From positions 502,545 through 566,544 of the forward strand of contig NZ_JAKLLN010000001.1 in NCBI RefSeq assembly GCF_023150065.1: 64,000 nucleotides of DNA, given 5' to 3'. Under the pieces are notes generated by a model. It ran no database searches. It saw only the letters and a list, made by a program, of their open reading frames with translations, and was not told the origin of the DNA. Below, one piece after another: positions 8,435-15,418 of the stretch (the first letter of the stretch is position 1; each line of letters starts with the position of its first letter). This stretch comes from Zoogloea sp. GTDB lineage: Bacteria > Pseudomonadota > Gammaproteobacteria > Burkholderiales > Rhodocyclaceae. Position numbers and translations under genes: made by a program.

Positions 8435-9301
8435 ATGATTACGGAGACCACCGTGCCCCTCACCGAACTGGTTCACTATTTCAACAAGCGCAACCGGCTC
8501 GCCCGCAGTGCCGGGGGCGAGGACTGCCTTGCGATTGTGGATGGGCAGGTTCGGGCGCAGTTTCGTGGCAATGTGCTGGGCAGCCTGTTTCAGCCAGTGG
8601 TCGAACGGCTCAGCGGGCAGGTGATCGGCCATGAGGCGCATCTCCAGGTGCTGGCCGGGGAGTGGTCGGGCGGGCCGACCCAGGGCGTGTTCCTGGAGGC
8701 CGCTGACGATCATGAGCTGGTTTACCTGGACCGGCTGGTGCGCACCTTGCACGCCCTCAATTTCCTGCTGGAGCGGGAGCAGCACGGGGGCTTCCTGGCC
8801 CTCAACATCCACCCGCAGCTGCTGCGGGTGGTGCGTGAGCACCATGGACATGTGTTCGAGTCCATCCTGGCGCGCTGTGGCCTGACCTCCGAGCGGATCG
8901 TGCTGGAGCTGTCCGATGACGGCTTTGATGGCATCTCGCGCCTGAGGTCTGCGATAGCCGCTTACCAGGCGCGGGGCTACCGGGTGGCCATCGACAATTT
9001 TGGCCGCCACACGGCCTGCCTGGATCGGCTGGAAGCGCTTGCGCCCGATATCGTCAAGCTTGATCGCAGCCTGATCGGCCACGCCGGCCATCTGAGCCTG
9101 GCCAAGCGGGTGATGACGGAGCTCAGCGGAGAAATCCGGCGTCTGGGTGCCCGGGTGGTGTGCCAGTGCATCGAGAACCCCCTGCAACTGCAGGTGGCGC
9201 AGGATGCCGGCGTGGACTGGCTGCAGGGCTATCGCATCGGCCGTCCGGCTGCCCACTGCCTGCCGGTGGTGCGGCCGCGCCAGCCCCGCGAAGCGGCCTG
9301 A
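8435..9301 (+). CDS. Stand-alone EAL-domain protein, probably catalytically inactive
   Basis: A 288-aa protein consisting of one EAL domain with a 50-residue N-terminal extension. Active enzymes hydrolyse c-di-GMP using two metals held by conserved acidic residues. Retained here: Glu67 (motif changed from EAL to EAH), Asn124, Glu158, Asp187, Lys208, Glu247 and Gln264. The DDFGTGYSSL loop-6 motif, however, reads DNFGRHTACL, so the second metal-binding aspartate is Asn188. That change, with loss of the loop, suggests a c-di-GMP-binding or protein-interaction role rather than hydrolysis; this is inference. No sensor, GGDEF domain, signal peptide or membrane segment is seen. It converges on dsbC. 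Confidence 0.85.
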   Translation: MITETTVPLTELVHYFNKRNRLARSAGGEDCLAIVDGQVRAQFRGNVLGSLFQPVVERLSGQVIGHEAHLQVLAGEWSGGPTQGVFLEAADDHELVYLDRLVRTLHALNFLLEREQHGGFLALNIHPQLLRVVREHHGHVFESILARCGLTSERIVLELSDDGFDGISRLRSAIAAYQARGYRVAIDNFGRHTACLDRLEALAPDIVKLDRSLIGHAGHLSLAKRVMTELSGEIRRLGARVVCQCIENPLQLQVAQDAGVDWLQGYRIGRPAAHCLPVVRPRQPREAA

Positions 9302-9355
9302 GCGGCGTGGGGCGGCGGGCCTGTTGGCCCAGGCCGGCCCCGGTTTTCCGAAGTC

Positions 9356-10084
9356 TTACTTGCCGCCTGCGGCCTGGGTCATGGCCTGCTCGAGCTGGGC
9401 CAGGGGCACGGCGCCGGGCAGACGGTTGCCGTCGGCGGTGAAGATGGTCGGGGTGCCGCTGACCTTGATCTTCTGGCCGAGGGCCACGTTCTTGTCGATG
9501 GCGCTGGTGTCGCAGCCGGCGGCTGCGGCGGCGGGCGTCTTGCCGGCGGTCATCCAGTCGTTCCAGGCTGCGGCCCGGTCCTTCGCGCACCAGATGTTCT
9601 TCGATTTCTCGGTGGAGTCCGGGCTGAGGATGGGGTACAGGAAGGTGTATACCGTTGCGTCCTTGAGGCCCAGCAGATCCTTGGCGAGGCGCTTGCAGTA
9701 GCCGCAGTTGGGGTCTTCGAAGCTGGCGATCACCCGTTTGCCGTTGCCCTTCACCTGCTTGATGGCCTGGTCGAGGGGCAGGGTGGCGAAGTCGATCTTC
9801 ATCAGCTGGGCCATGCGCGCCTGGGTGATGTTCTTACGGGTCTTGGCATCGATCAGGCTGCCGTCGATCAGGAAGCTGACATTGGCGTCGGTGTAGAGCA
9901 GTTCGCCCGACTTGAGCACGACTTCGTACAGGCCACCATAGGGGGTCTTCTTGATGCTCTCCACGGCGGGGGCGTTGAGAAAGTTCTCGACGTTTTTCTT
10001 GACCGAGTTTTCATCGGCCGCGTGGGCGACGCCCGCTGCGAGGAAAAGGGTGGCGAGCAGCGAACGTACGAAGGGGAATTTCAT
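9356..10084 (-). CDS. dsbC: Thiol:disulfide interchange protein DsbC
   Basis: Periplasmic disulfide isomerase and reductase, kept reduced by DsbD. The 242-aa protein has a signal peptide (cleavage after AHA, about residue 22), the dimerisation domain with GLYEVVLKSGELLY, and a thioredoxin fold with active site Cys127-Gly-Tyr-Cys130. The structural disulfide pair (IWC and AAGCD) and the cis-proline loop SGTPTIF are also present. The ATG at 10084 starts the signal peptide; the frame runs far upstream but has no recognisable content. A gap of 41 bases separates it from the upstream hydroxylase, so co-transcription is likely. Confidence 0.95.
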   Translation of the reverse strand: MKFPFVRSLLATLFLAAGVAHAADENSVKKNVENFLNAPAVESIKKTPYGGLYEVVLKSGELLYTDANVSFLIDGSLIDAKTRKNITQARMAQLMKIDFATLPLDQAIKQVKGNGKRVIASFEDPNCGYCKRLAKDLLGLKDATVYTFLYPILSPDSTEKSKNIWCAKDRAAAWNDWMTAGKTPAAAAAGCDTSAIDKNVALGQKIKVSGTPTIFTADGNRLPGAVPLAQLEQAMTQAAGGK

Positions 10085-10125
10085 CCGGGAATCTCCAGGG
10101 AAGGGGCAGGTGGGGCTCGGTGTGG

Positions 10126-11289
10126 TCAGAAACGGCCGGCGATGGCGTATCGGACCAGCGCATTGCGTACGACCGGCAGGCGGTTGGTGAGGTTCAGTCC
10201 AAGATTGCGCAGACCCGAAAGGAGCGGGTCGGCGGGCTTGAACAGCCGGTTGAGCCCATGGGTGGTGTACTGGAGCAGGGCGGTTTCTTCGGCGCGGGCG
10301 CGGGCGTAGGCGCGCAGGATGGAGAGTTCGCCCGGATCCCGCCAGGGGTCGAGGGCGGCGAGCTGCTCGGCGAGCACGCGGGCATCCTGGTAGCCCAGGT
10401 TGATGCCATGACCCGACAGGGGGTGAATGGCGTGGGCAGCGTCGCCAATCAGGGCCAGGCGGGGTTTGACCACGGTTTCGACGCGCATCAGGCGCAGCGG
10501 GAAGGCGGCGGCCGGGGTGACGGTTTCGAGGGCGCCCAGGCGGAAATCGCTGGCTTCGCCAACCCGCAGGGCGAGCGCCTCCGGCGACAGGGAGACGAGT
10601 TCGTCGGCCAGGGCGTCGGGGGCGGACCAGACCATGGACATGTAGTCCCCGGGCAGGGGCAGATAGGCCAGTACGCCGTCGGGGCGGAACCACTGGAAGG
10701 CGGTGTTGCGGTGGGGCTTCTCACAGCGGAAGTTGGCGACCACGCCTTTTTCGTCGTAGGGCGTGTTGCGGGCGCCAATGCCGGCGGCGTCCCGGACCCA
10801 CGAATCGCGGCCATCCGCCGCGACGATGAGCCTGGATTCCAGGCGGCGGCCGTCGGCCAGGGTCAGGCAGGCGCTGTCCTCTTCGAAGGCGAGGGCGGTC
10901 GGGGCGGCGGGGCAGAGCAGGGTGACGTTGTGCTGGCGCTTGACGGTCTCCCACAGCTCCAGCTGCATCTGGCTGGATTCGAGAATCCAGGCGAGTTCGC
11001 GCAGGCCGCAGTCGTAAGCCGAAAAATCCAGCCGTCCGCCGGCGTCGCCATGGATCTCCATGTCGTAAACCGGGGCCAGCCGTTGTGGGTCCAGGTGCTG
11101 CCAGATGCCGATGGAGGACAGGAAGTCCACATTGGCGGCGCTGATGGCGTAGATGCGGGGGTCCCAGCCAGTGGGCCGGGCCGGGGGGCGGGCTTCCACG
11201 ATACCGACTTTGAGGCGGCTGCCGCGCAGGGCGGCGGCGAGGGCTGCGCCGGCAAGCCCGGCGCCTACGACGAGTACATCGAATTTCAT
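10126..11289 (-). CDS. UbiH/UbiF/VisC-family FAD-dependent hydroxylase
   Basis: Flavin monooxygenase family that hydroxylates the ubiquinone ring. The 387-aa protein shows the Rossmann dinucleotide motif VVGAGLAGAALA (residues about 7-18), the middle motif IVAADGRDSWVR, and the FAD-ribityl motif LIGDAAHAIHPLSGHGINLGYQDA. Which ring position it hydroxylates (UbiF-, UbiH-, UbiI-, UbiL- or UbiM-type) cannot be told from the sequence alone, so no symbol is given. Pairing with dsbC is common in betaproteobacteria. Confidence 0.9.
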   Translation of the reverse strand: MKFDVLVVGAGLAGAALAAALRGSRLKVGIVEARPPARPTGWDPRIYAISAANVDFLSSIGIWQHLDPQRLAPVYDMEIHGDAGGRLDFSAYDCGLRELAWILESSQMQLELWETVKRQHNVTLLCPAAPTALAFEEDSACLTLADGRRLESRLIVAADGRDSWVRDAAGIGARNTPYDEKGVVANFRCEKPHRNTAFQWFRPDGVLAYLPLPGDYMSMVWSAPDALADELVSLSPEALALRVGEASDFRLGALETVTPAAAFPLRLMRVETVVKPRLALIGDAAHAIHPLSGHGINLGYQDARVLAEQLAALDPWRDPGELSILRAYARARAEETALLQYTTHGLNRLFKPADPLLSGLRNLGLNLTNRLPVVRNALVRYAIAGRF

Positions 11290-11352
11290 GGGGAAATCTC
11301 CTGCGCCGGGATTGTGCCGGACGGCGCAGGGGAAGTCACCCGCCGCGGGAGC

Positions 11353-11841
11353 TCAGCGCGGCGGCGGTGGAGGAGGAGGTGGGTAGGGGTAGGCCTGGGG
11401 CGGCAGCGGTGTTGCGCGGTAGCGGTAGGTGCTGCCGGGCAGCTGGTTGCCCTTGGCGTACATGCATTGCTGGTAGGCGATGTCGTAGCGGCGCTGGGCC
11501 TCGCTGCCGCTGAAGGAGGCTTGGCCGGCGCCGCTGGCGGTACCGGCCACCATGCCGATGGCGGCGCCTGTTGCGGCGCCGTGCTGGCCGCCGGCAAGTG
11601 CCCCTGCGGCTGCGCCAATGGCGGTGCCGGCGACGGCGTTGTCGACGAGATTGCGGTTGGCCAGCTCATTGGGTGCCGTGCCGATGGACTGGGCGGCGAA
11701 GTTGCGGCACAGGCGGTCGTCGGCAACGAACACGTCGAAGGGCTTGCCGGGGGCGGGCATCACGGCGACCCGGGGGCCGTCGGGCAGGTTGGCACAGCCC
11801 GCCAGCAGCGCCAGCAGAGTGAGGGGGAGGGCGTGTTTCAT
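11353..11841 (-). CDS. Glycine-zipper lipoprotein
   Basis: A 162-aa predicted outer-membrane lipoprotein. The signal peptide ends in the lipobox LLAGC (Cys16). A glycine-zipper segment follows (residues about 70-105, repeated GxxxG/AxxxG such as GTAIGAAAGALAGG), then YQQCMYAKGNQLPG and a tail of consecutive prolines (PYPPPPPPPPR). This architecture matches the YMGG/glycine-zipper proteins of beta- and gammaproteobacteria, of unknown role in envelope stability. Its ATG overlaps the stop of the upstream secreted protein (ATGA). Confidence 0.82.
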   Translation of the reverse strand: MKHALPLTLLALLAGCANLPDGPRVAVMPAPGKPFDVFVADDRLCRNFAAQSIGTAPNELANRNLVDNAVAGTAIGAAAGALAGGQHGAATGAAIGMVAGTASGAGQASFSGSEAQRRYDIAYQQCMYAKGNQLPGSTYRYRATPLPPQAYPYPPPPPPPPR

Positions 11842-12353
11842 CGCCGGGCTCCCTGCGGGACGGGGCTGCCGGAGGTGGCCGGCGTTGCACGCCAGCCGGA
11901 CGGGCATTCTTGGACGTAGGGGTAGTAGGCGCCGGCCGCGTCGCAGTAATACCAGGTACCGCTGGCTGCCGGCGCAGGGGCTGGAGTGGCCGGCGGGGTC
12001 GAGGGCATCGCGCGCCAGCCTTCGGCGCAGCTCTCCACGTAGGGGTAGTAGGCTTTCGCGCTGTCGCAGTAATACCAGTGCTGTGGCGCCGGGGCAGAAG
12101 GGGCGACGACGGGTTCGGGCTGCTCGATGACGACGGTCCGCGGTGGGGTGACGAAGGGGTAGAGCAGCAGGCCGGTGCCGGCAATCCACCATAGACTGTT
12201 GAAGTCGTTGCGGTGGCCATGCCAGTGGCCGGATGGATAGCCCCGAAGCGGGCCGCCGTATCGTCCGCCCGCTTCGGCGGGCGCTGCGGTCAGGATGCCG
12301 GCCACGGCCAGCGAAAGAAGCGCCGTCGCTGAACGGACAAATGGCGAGTACAT
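11838..12353 (-). CDS. Secreted protein with two WYYCD repeats
   Basis: A 171-aa exported protein. The signal peptide ends near AEAGG (about residue 28), followed by a His/Gly-rich stretch, a second hydrophobic segment (WWIAGTGLLLYPFV, about 55-68) and two near-identical modules: WYYCDSAKAYYPYVESCAEGW and WYYCDAAGAYYPYVQECPSGW, joined by a Pro/Ala-rich linker. Each module has two cysteines that could form a disulfide. Similar WYYC..YYPYV modules occur at the C-termini of small proteobacterial envelope proteins of unknown function. Translationally coupled to the glycine-zipper lipoprotein downstream; the pair is probably one envelope unit. Confidence 0.75.
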   Translation of the reverse strand: MYSPFVRSATALLSLAVAGILTAAPAEAGGRYGGPLRGYPSGHWHGHRNDFNSLWWIAGTGLLLYPFVTPPRTVVIEQPEPVVAPSAPAPQHWYYCDSAKAYYPYVESCAEGWRAMPSTPPATPAPAPAASGTWYYCDAAGAYYPYVQECPSGWRATPATSGSPVPQGARR

Positions 12354-12424
12354 GTAGGAACTCCGGAAAGGGTTGCATGCTCATTCCAGCACCGACTTCG
12401 CCCGCATATGTGTACCGGCGCTTC

Positions 12425-12473
12425 ACAGACGTAAGCAGATGCAAGCAGGAGGCGGTCTGTAAAATCTGCTTAC
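12425..12473. promoter_or_regulatory. Interleaved inverted repeats in divergent intergenic region
   Basis: Two perfect inverted repeats cross each other. ACAGAC (12425-12430) is complementary to GTCTGT (12455-12460), and GTAAGCAGAT (12431-12440) is complementary to ATCTGCTTAC (12464-12473). The element lies between the start of the leftward secreted-protein gene (12353) and the rightward 142-aa gene (12565). It could be an operator for the divergent pair or, in RNA, a pseudoknot-forming leader. No known family was recognised. Confidence 0.5.
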
Positions 12474-12564
12474 CAGTCGACCGCATCAGGAATGTGTCCG
12501 ATTTGGCTGCGTTGTGGCCGCCGGCTGGGGAGAATGTTGAATCCTTTACTGACAGGGCTGTTCG

Positions 12565-12993
12565 ATGGATGTACGCAAGCTGGTTGTCGCCCTCTGCATC
12601 GTGACCCTGCTGGCCGTGGGGGTCGTGCTTTTCCTCCAGCAGAAGGCTGCGCAGACGGGGCGTCCGTCCAACAATCCGGCCATTGCCGAGCATGTCGAGG
12701 TGCATCACGGCCCGGCGTTGCGGGCCATCGGTGTTCGTAGTCTGGGGGTGGACCGGCGCTCCGATGATGTGGTGGTGGTCTTTGCCGGTGGCGGGCGTCT
12801 GGGGCGGCGGGTGGCCGGGCGTCTGCCCGGGCTGGCAGGTGCCGGTGGCTGTGGCGAGCTGGATGTGGGGATATCGGTGGGGGATTCGATCACCGCCTGG
12901 GGGAATTCCAGGGCTCCGGAGTTTCGCTCCCGCCTGGACTGCGTGATTGCCGAAGTGGTGGAGCAGGCTGCCGACCTGCGGGGTGGCGATTGA
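12565..12993 (+). CDS. Hypothetical protein with N-terminal membrane anchor
   Basis: A 142-aa protein not recognised. Residues about 5-24 form one hydrophobic helix (LVVALCIVTLLAVGVVLFLQ) and the rest is predicted outside the membrane, with two cysteines (in GGCGELDVG and RLDCVIAE). GC content and codon use match the neighbours, so it looks like a real gene. It lies just upstream of the RNase P RNA gene, with about 40 bases between them, and divergently from the envelope-protein pair. Confidence 0.55.
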   Translation: MDVRKLVVALCIVTLLAVGVVLFLQQKAAQTGRPSNNPAIAEHVEVHHGPALRAIGVRSLGVDRRSDDVVVVFAGGGRLGRRVAGRLPGLAGAGGCGELDVGISVGDSITAWGNSRAPEFRSRLDCVIAEVVEQAADLRGGD

Positions 12994-13021
12994 TTCCGGG
13001 GCGCGACCGGTCGGCAGCGGC

Positions 13022-13027
13022 TATACT
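13022..13027 (+). promoter_or_regulatory. -10 element of rnpB
   Basis: TATACT lies 7 bases before the first base of the RNase P RNA stem, correctly placed for a sigma-70 start at about 13035. No convincing -35 is visible at 16-18 bp spacing. Confidence 0.6.
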
Positions 13028-13034
13028 CCCGGCC

Positions 13035-13424
13035 GGGAAGTTCGCCAGGCAATCGCGGTGCGTTCGCGCATCGAGGAAAGTCCGGGCCCCATAGAGCAGG
13101 ATGCCGGCTAACGGCCGGGCGCCATAGCCTTCGGGTGAAAGCGACGGAAAGTGCAACAGAGAGCAGACCGCCGATGGCTCCTCACGGAGATCAGGCAAGG
13201 GTGAAACGGTGGGGTAAGAGCCCACCGCGGACGTGGTGACACGGACGGCACGGTAAACCCCATCCGGGGCAAGGCCAAATAGGGGGACGTTGACGCTGCT
13301 CGCGGAGTCCCCGGGTAGGCTGCTAGAGCGGCGCGGCAACGCGTCGACCAGAGGAATGATTGCCCGGAAGGCCGGTCTCCAAACAGGCCTTCTCGACAGA
13401 ACCCGGCTTATCGGCGGACTTCCC
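13035..13424 (+). ncRNA. rnpB: RNase P RNA (class A)
   Basis: Catalytic RNA of RNase P, which trims tRNA 5' leaders. The ends pair as helix P1 (GGGAAGUUCGCC at 13035-13046 with GGCGGACUUCCC at 13413-13424). All universal blocks are present in order: GAGGAAAGUCCGGGC, GUGCAACAGAGAGCA, CCGAUGGC, AGGGUGAAACGGUG, GGUAAGAGC, GGCACGGUAAACCCCA, GGCAAGGCCAAAUAGGGG and GACAGAACCCGGCUUAUCGG. Length about 390 nt, normal for bacterial type A. Placement just upstream of mraZ is typical of betaproteobacteria. Confidence 0.97.
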
Positions 13425-13470
13425 AACTCCCCCCGGTTCATTCCACTTTTCCCCACCGATCCGCTGTTTT

Positions 13471-13503
13471 GTTTCGCAATGTTGCGCCGCGAAACGCTTT
13501 TTT
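13471..13503 (+). terminator. Terminator downstream of rnpB
   Basis: GTTTCGC (13471-13477) pairs with GCGAAAC (13489-13495) around an 11-nt loop and is followed by GC and six T residues. It lies 47 bases after the RNA. Confidence 0.6.
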
Positions 13504-13678
13504 ACCCCCGCATCCCTGAAGGGTGATGGCCTCCTTCATCTTGAGGCTGGTCTGCAGCGATTAATCAAGCACTTTTGCAATGTTTTCTAGGGTCATTGAT
13601 TTATAAGCGGATTTCTTCAAAAGCCCGCTCCCGTCTTCTAAGTGCTTGTGTCCAAAAGAGATTTACGTTCCGGTCAGC

Positions 13679-13707
13679 TTGACCGTGTATTTCTTTTGCT
13701 CTAAAGT
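13679..13707 (+). promoter_or_regulatory. dcw operon promoter (Pmra)
   Basis: TTGACC (13679-13684), a 17-bp spacer and TAAAGT (13702-13707) form a good sigma-70 promoter about 70 bases before mraZ. The last base of the -10 is the first base of the MraZ repeats, so repressor binding would cover the start site. Confidence 0.75.
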
Positions 13708-13741
13708 GGGGTGAAGTGGACGAAAGTGGGAGAAAGTGAGT
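13707..13741 (+). promoter_or_regulatory. MraZ operator, four 10-bp-spaced repeats
   Basis: TGGGG (13707), TGGAC (13717), TGGGA (13727) and TGAGT (13737) are each separated by exactly 5 bases (TGAAG, GAAAG, GAAAG). E. coli MraZ binds TGGGN boxes with 5-nt spacers at its own promoter. The first three boxes fit well and the fourth is weaker. This indicates autoregulation of the whole dcw operon. Confidence 0.85.
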
Positions 13742-13777
13742 TTTTCCTGCTCGTTCGGGTGAAGAAGTGGGGGAAAC

Positions 13778-14224
13778 ATGTTTCAAGGCGCAGCAGCGCT
13801 CACTCTCGATGCGAAGGGTCGCCTGGCGATACCGGCGCGGCATCGGGACGCGCTCGCCAAGCTCGCCGAGAACCAGCTCGTCCTCACGGCTCACCCCCAT
13901 CGCTGTCTCCTGATCTACCCCGCCCCCGCATGGGAGCCGATCCGCAACAAGGTTCTTGCGGGCTCCAGCCTTGAAAACCACTCCGCCCTGCTCAAACGTC
14001 TCCTGGTGGGTTTTGCCCGGGAAGAGGAAATGGACTCGGCGGGGCGGGTGCTGATCGCGCCGGAGCTGCGCACTTTTGGTTTGCTGGAGAAGCAGGTGCA
14101 TCTGGTGGGGCAGGGCGATCACTTCGAGCTGTGGTCGGATGCGGGTTGGCAGAAGCAGCAGGAGCAGATCTTCGCCCTCGGCGCCGATCTCTTGCCGGCA
14201 GGCTGGGAAACCCTGCCGCTGTGA
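13778..14224 (+). CDS. mraZ: Transcriptional regulator MraZ
   Basis: AbrB-fold DNA-binding protein with two SpoVT-AbrB repeats; it represses the dcw promoter in E. coli. The 148-aa protein shows the first repeat ([22 protein letters not shown], from residue 2) and the second ([19 protein letters not shown], about 84-102), the two DXXGR signatures. First gene of the dcw cluster. Its stop overlaps the GTG start of rsmH (GTGA). The operator repeats lie 37-71 bases upstream. Confidence 0.97.
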   Translation: MFQGAAALTLDAKGRLAIPARHRDALAKLAENQLVLTAHPHRCLLIYPAPAWEPIRNKVLAGSSLENHSALLKRLLVGFAREEEMDSAGRVLIAPELRTFGLLEKQVHLVGQGDHFELWSDAGWQKQQEQIFALGADLLPAGWETLPL

Positions 14225-15150
14225 GCGCCGCCCCGCACATCACCGTGCTGCTGAATGAGGCAGTGGAGGCACTGTCCATTCGGCCGGACGGTGTTTACGT
14301 GGACGGTACGTTTGGCCGCGGCGGTCACAGCCGGGAAATTCTGGCCCGGCTCGGACCGTCGGGGCGCCTGATTGCCTTTGACCGCGATCCGGTAGCCGTG
14401 GCCGCCGGGCAGGCGGTGCAGGACCCCCGCTTCGAGTTGGTGCACGCGCCGTTTTCGGACTTTGCCGAGGCGCTGGCGGAGCGGGGTGTGGAGAAGGTGG
14501 ACGGCGTTCTGCTGGATCTGGGGGTGTCTTCTCCCCAGCTGGATGAAGCCGAGCGGGGCATGAGCTTCAGGTTCGATGCGCCGCTGGATATGCGTATGGA
14601 TACGACCCGCGGCGTGACCGCGGCGGAGTGGCTGGCGGAAGCGCCGGTTGCAGATATAACCCGCGTGCTGAGGGAATACGGTGAAGAACGGTTTGCTTAT
14701 GAGATTGCAAAGGCGGTTGTTGCTGCTCGGGCAGGGGGGCATGTTGCAACCACTGGACAGCTTGCCGCGCTCGTGGAAAAAGCGGTCCGCACACGCGAGC
14801 CGGGTCAGCACCCTGCGACGCGCACCTTCCAGGCTCTACGGATTTGCGTCAATCAAGAGCTTGAGGAGCTGTCGCTAGTCCTGCCCCAGGTGGTGGCAGC
14901 ACTGGCGGTCGGAGGCCGTCTGGTGGTGATCAGTTTTCACTCCCTCGAGGATCGCATCGTCAAACGCTTCATGCGTGACGAGTCGCGGCCGCCGCAGCTT
15001 CCGGCGCGCCTGCCGGTGCGTGCGGCCGACCTGCCCAAGCCCCGGCTGGGGCTGGTGGGCAAGGCGGTGCGTCCGTCCGATGCCGAGGTGGCGGCCAATG
15101 CCCGATCCCGCAGTGCGGTGATGCGGATCGCCGAGCGGACGGAGGCATGA
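14221..15150 (+). CDS. rsmH: 16S rRNA (cytosine(1402)-N(4))-methyltransferase
   Basis: N4-methylates C1402 in the decoding centre of 16S rRNA using SAM. The 309-aa protein begins [13 protein letters not shown], then carries the SAM site [35 protein letters not shown] and the C-terminal [15 protein letters not shown], all diagnostic of RsmH (MraW). GTG start at 14221 coupled to mraZ. The frame is open upstream inside mraZ, but homology begins at the GTG. Confidence 0.96.
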   Translation: MSAAPHITVLLNEAVEALSIRPDGVYVDGTFGRGGHSREILARLGPSGRLIAFDRDPVAVAAGQAVQDPRFELVHAPFSDFAEALAERGVEKVDGVLLDLGVSSPQLDEAERGMSFRFDAPLDMRMDTTRGVTAAEWLAEAPVADITRVLREYGEERFAYEIAKAVVAARAGGHVATTGQLAALVEKAVRTREPGQHPATRTFQALRICVNQELEELSLVLPQVVAALAVGGRLVVISFHSLEDRIVKRFMRDESRPPQLPARLPVRAADLPKPRLGLVGKAVRPSDAEVAANARSRSAVMRIAERTEA

Positions 15151-15151
15151 C

Positions 15152-15418
15152 ATGGCCCGTCTGACCGGATTTCTCGTGATGCTGGTGGTGGCGAGCAGCC
15201 TGGGGGTGGTCGCGTCCCAGCACCAGGCCCGCAAGCTGTACACGGCCGTTGAGCGGGAGCAGCAGCGTTCCCATCAGCTCGAGGTCGAGTGGGGGCAGCT
15301 GCAGCTGGAGCAGAGCACCTGGGCTGCCCACGCCCGGATCGAGAAACTCGCTCGCGAAAAGCTCGCGATGCGCCCCCCGCAATCGGGGCAGATCATCGCT
15401 ATCGAGGAGCGGCCATGA
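15152..15418 (+). CDS. ftsL: Cell division protein FtsL
   Basis: An 88-aa bitopic protein: short cytoplasmic N-terminus, one membrane helix (about residues 4-22, GFLVMLVVASSLGVVAS) and a periplasmic coiled coil (REQQRSHQLEVEWGQLQLEQ). It forms the FtsQLB complex that activates septal wall synthesis. Position between rsmH and ftsI confirms the assignment. Its stop overlaps the ATG of ftsI (ATGA). Confidence 0.95.
   Translation: MARLTGFLVMLVVASSLGVVASQHQARKLYTAVEREQQRSHQLEVEWGQLQLEQSTWAAHARIEKLAREKLAMRPPQSGQIIAIEERP

Larger units (their letters stand above)
13425..13777. other. Intergenic region rnpB-mraZ
   Basis: 353 bases without a gene. It holds the rnpB terminator (13471), an AT-richer stretch (about 13550-13670) in which I see no reading frame or RNA, and the dcw promoter with its MraZ repeats (13679-13741). 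Confidence 0.7.

Noticed and set aside
12431-12445. GTAAG followed by GCAAG near 12431 as a fourth acetate-type box
   Set aside because: The second half differs and the spacing is 5 not 6, so it does not match the other three copies.
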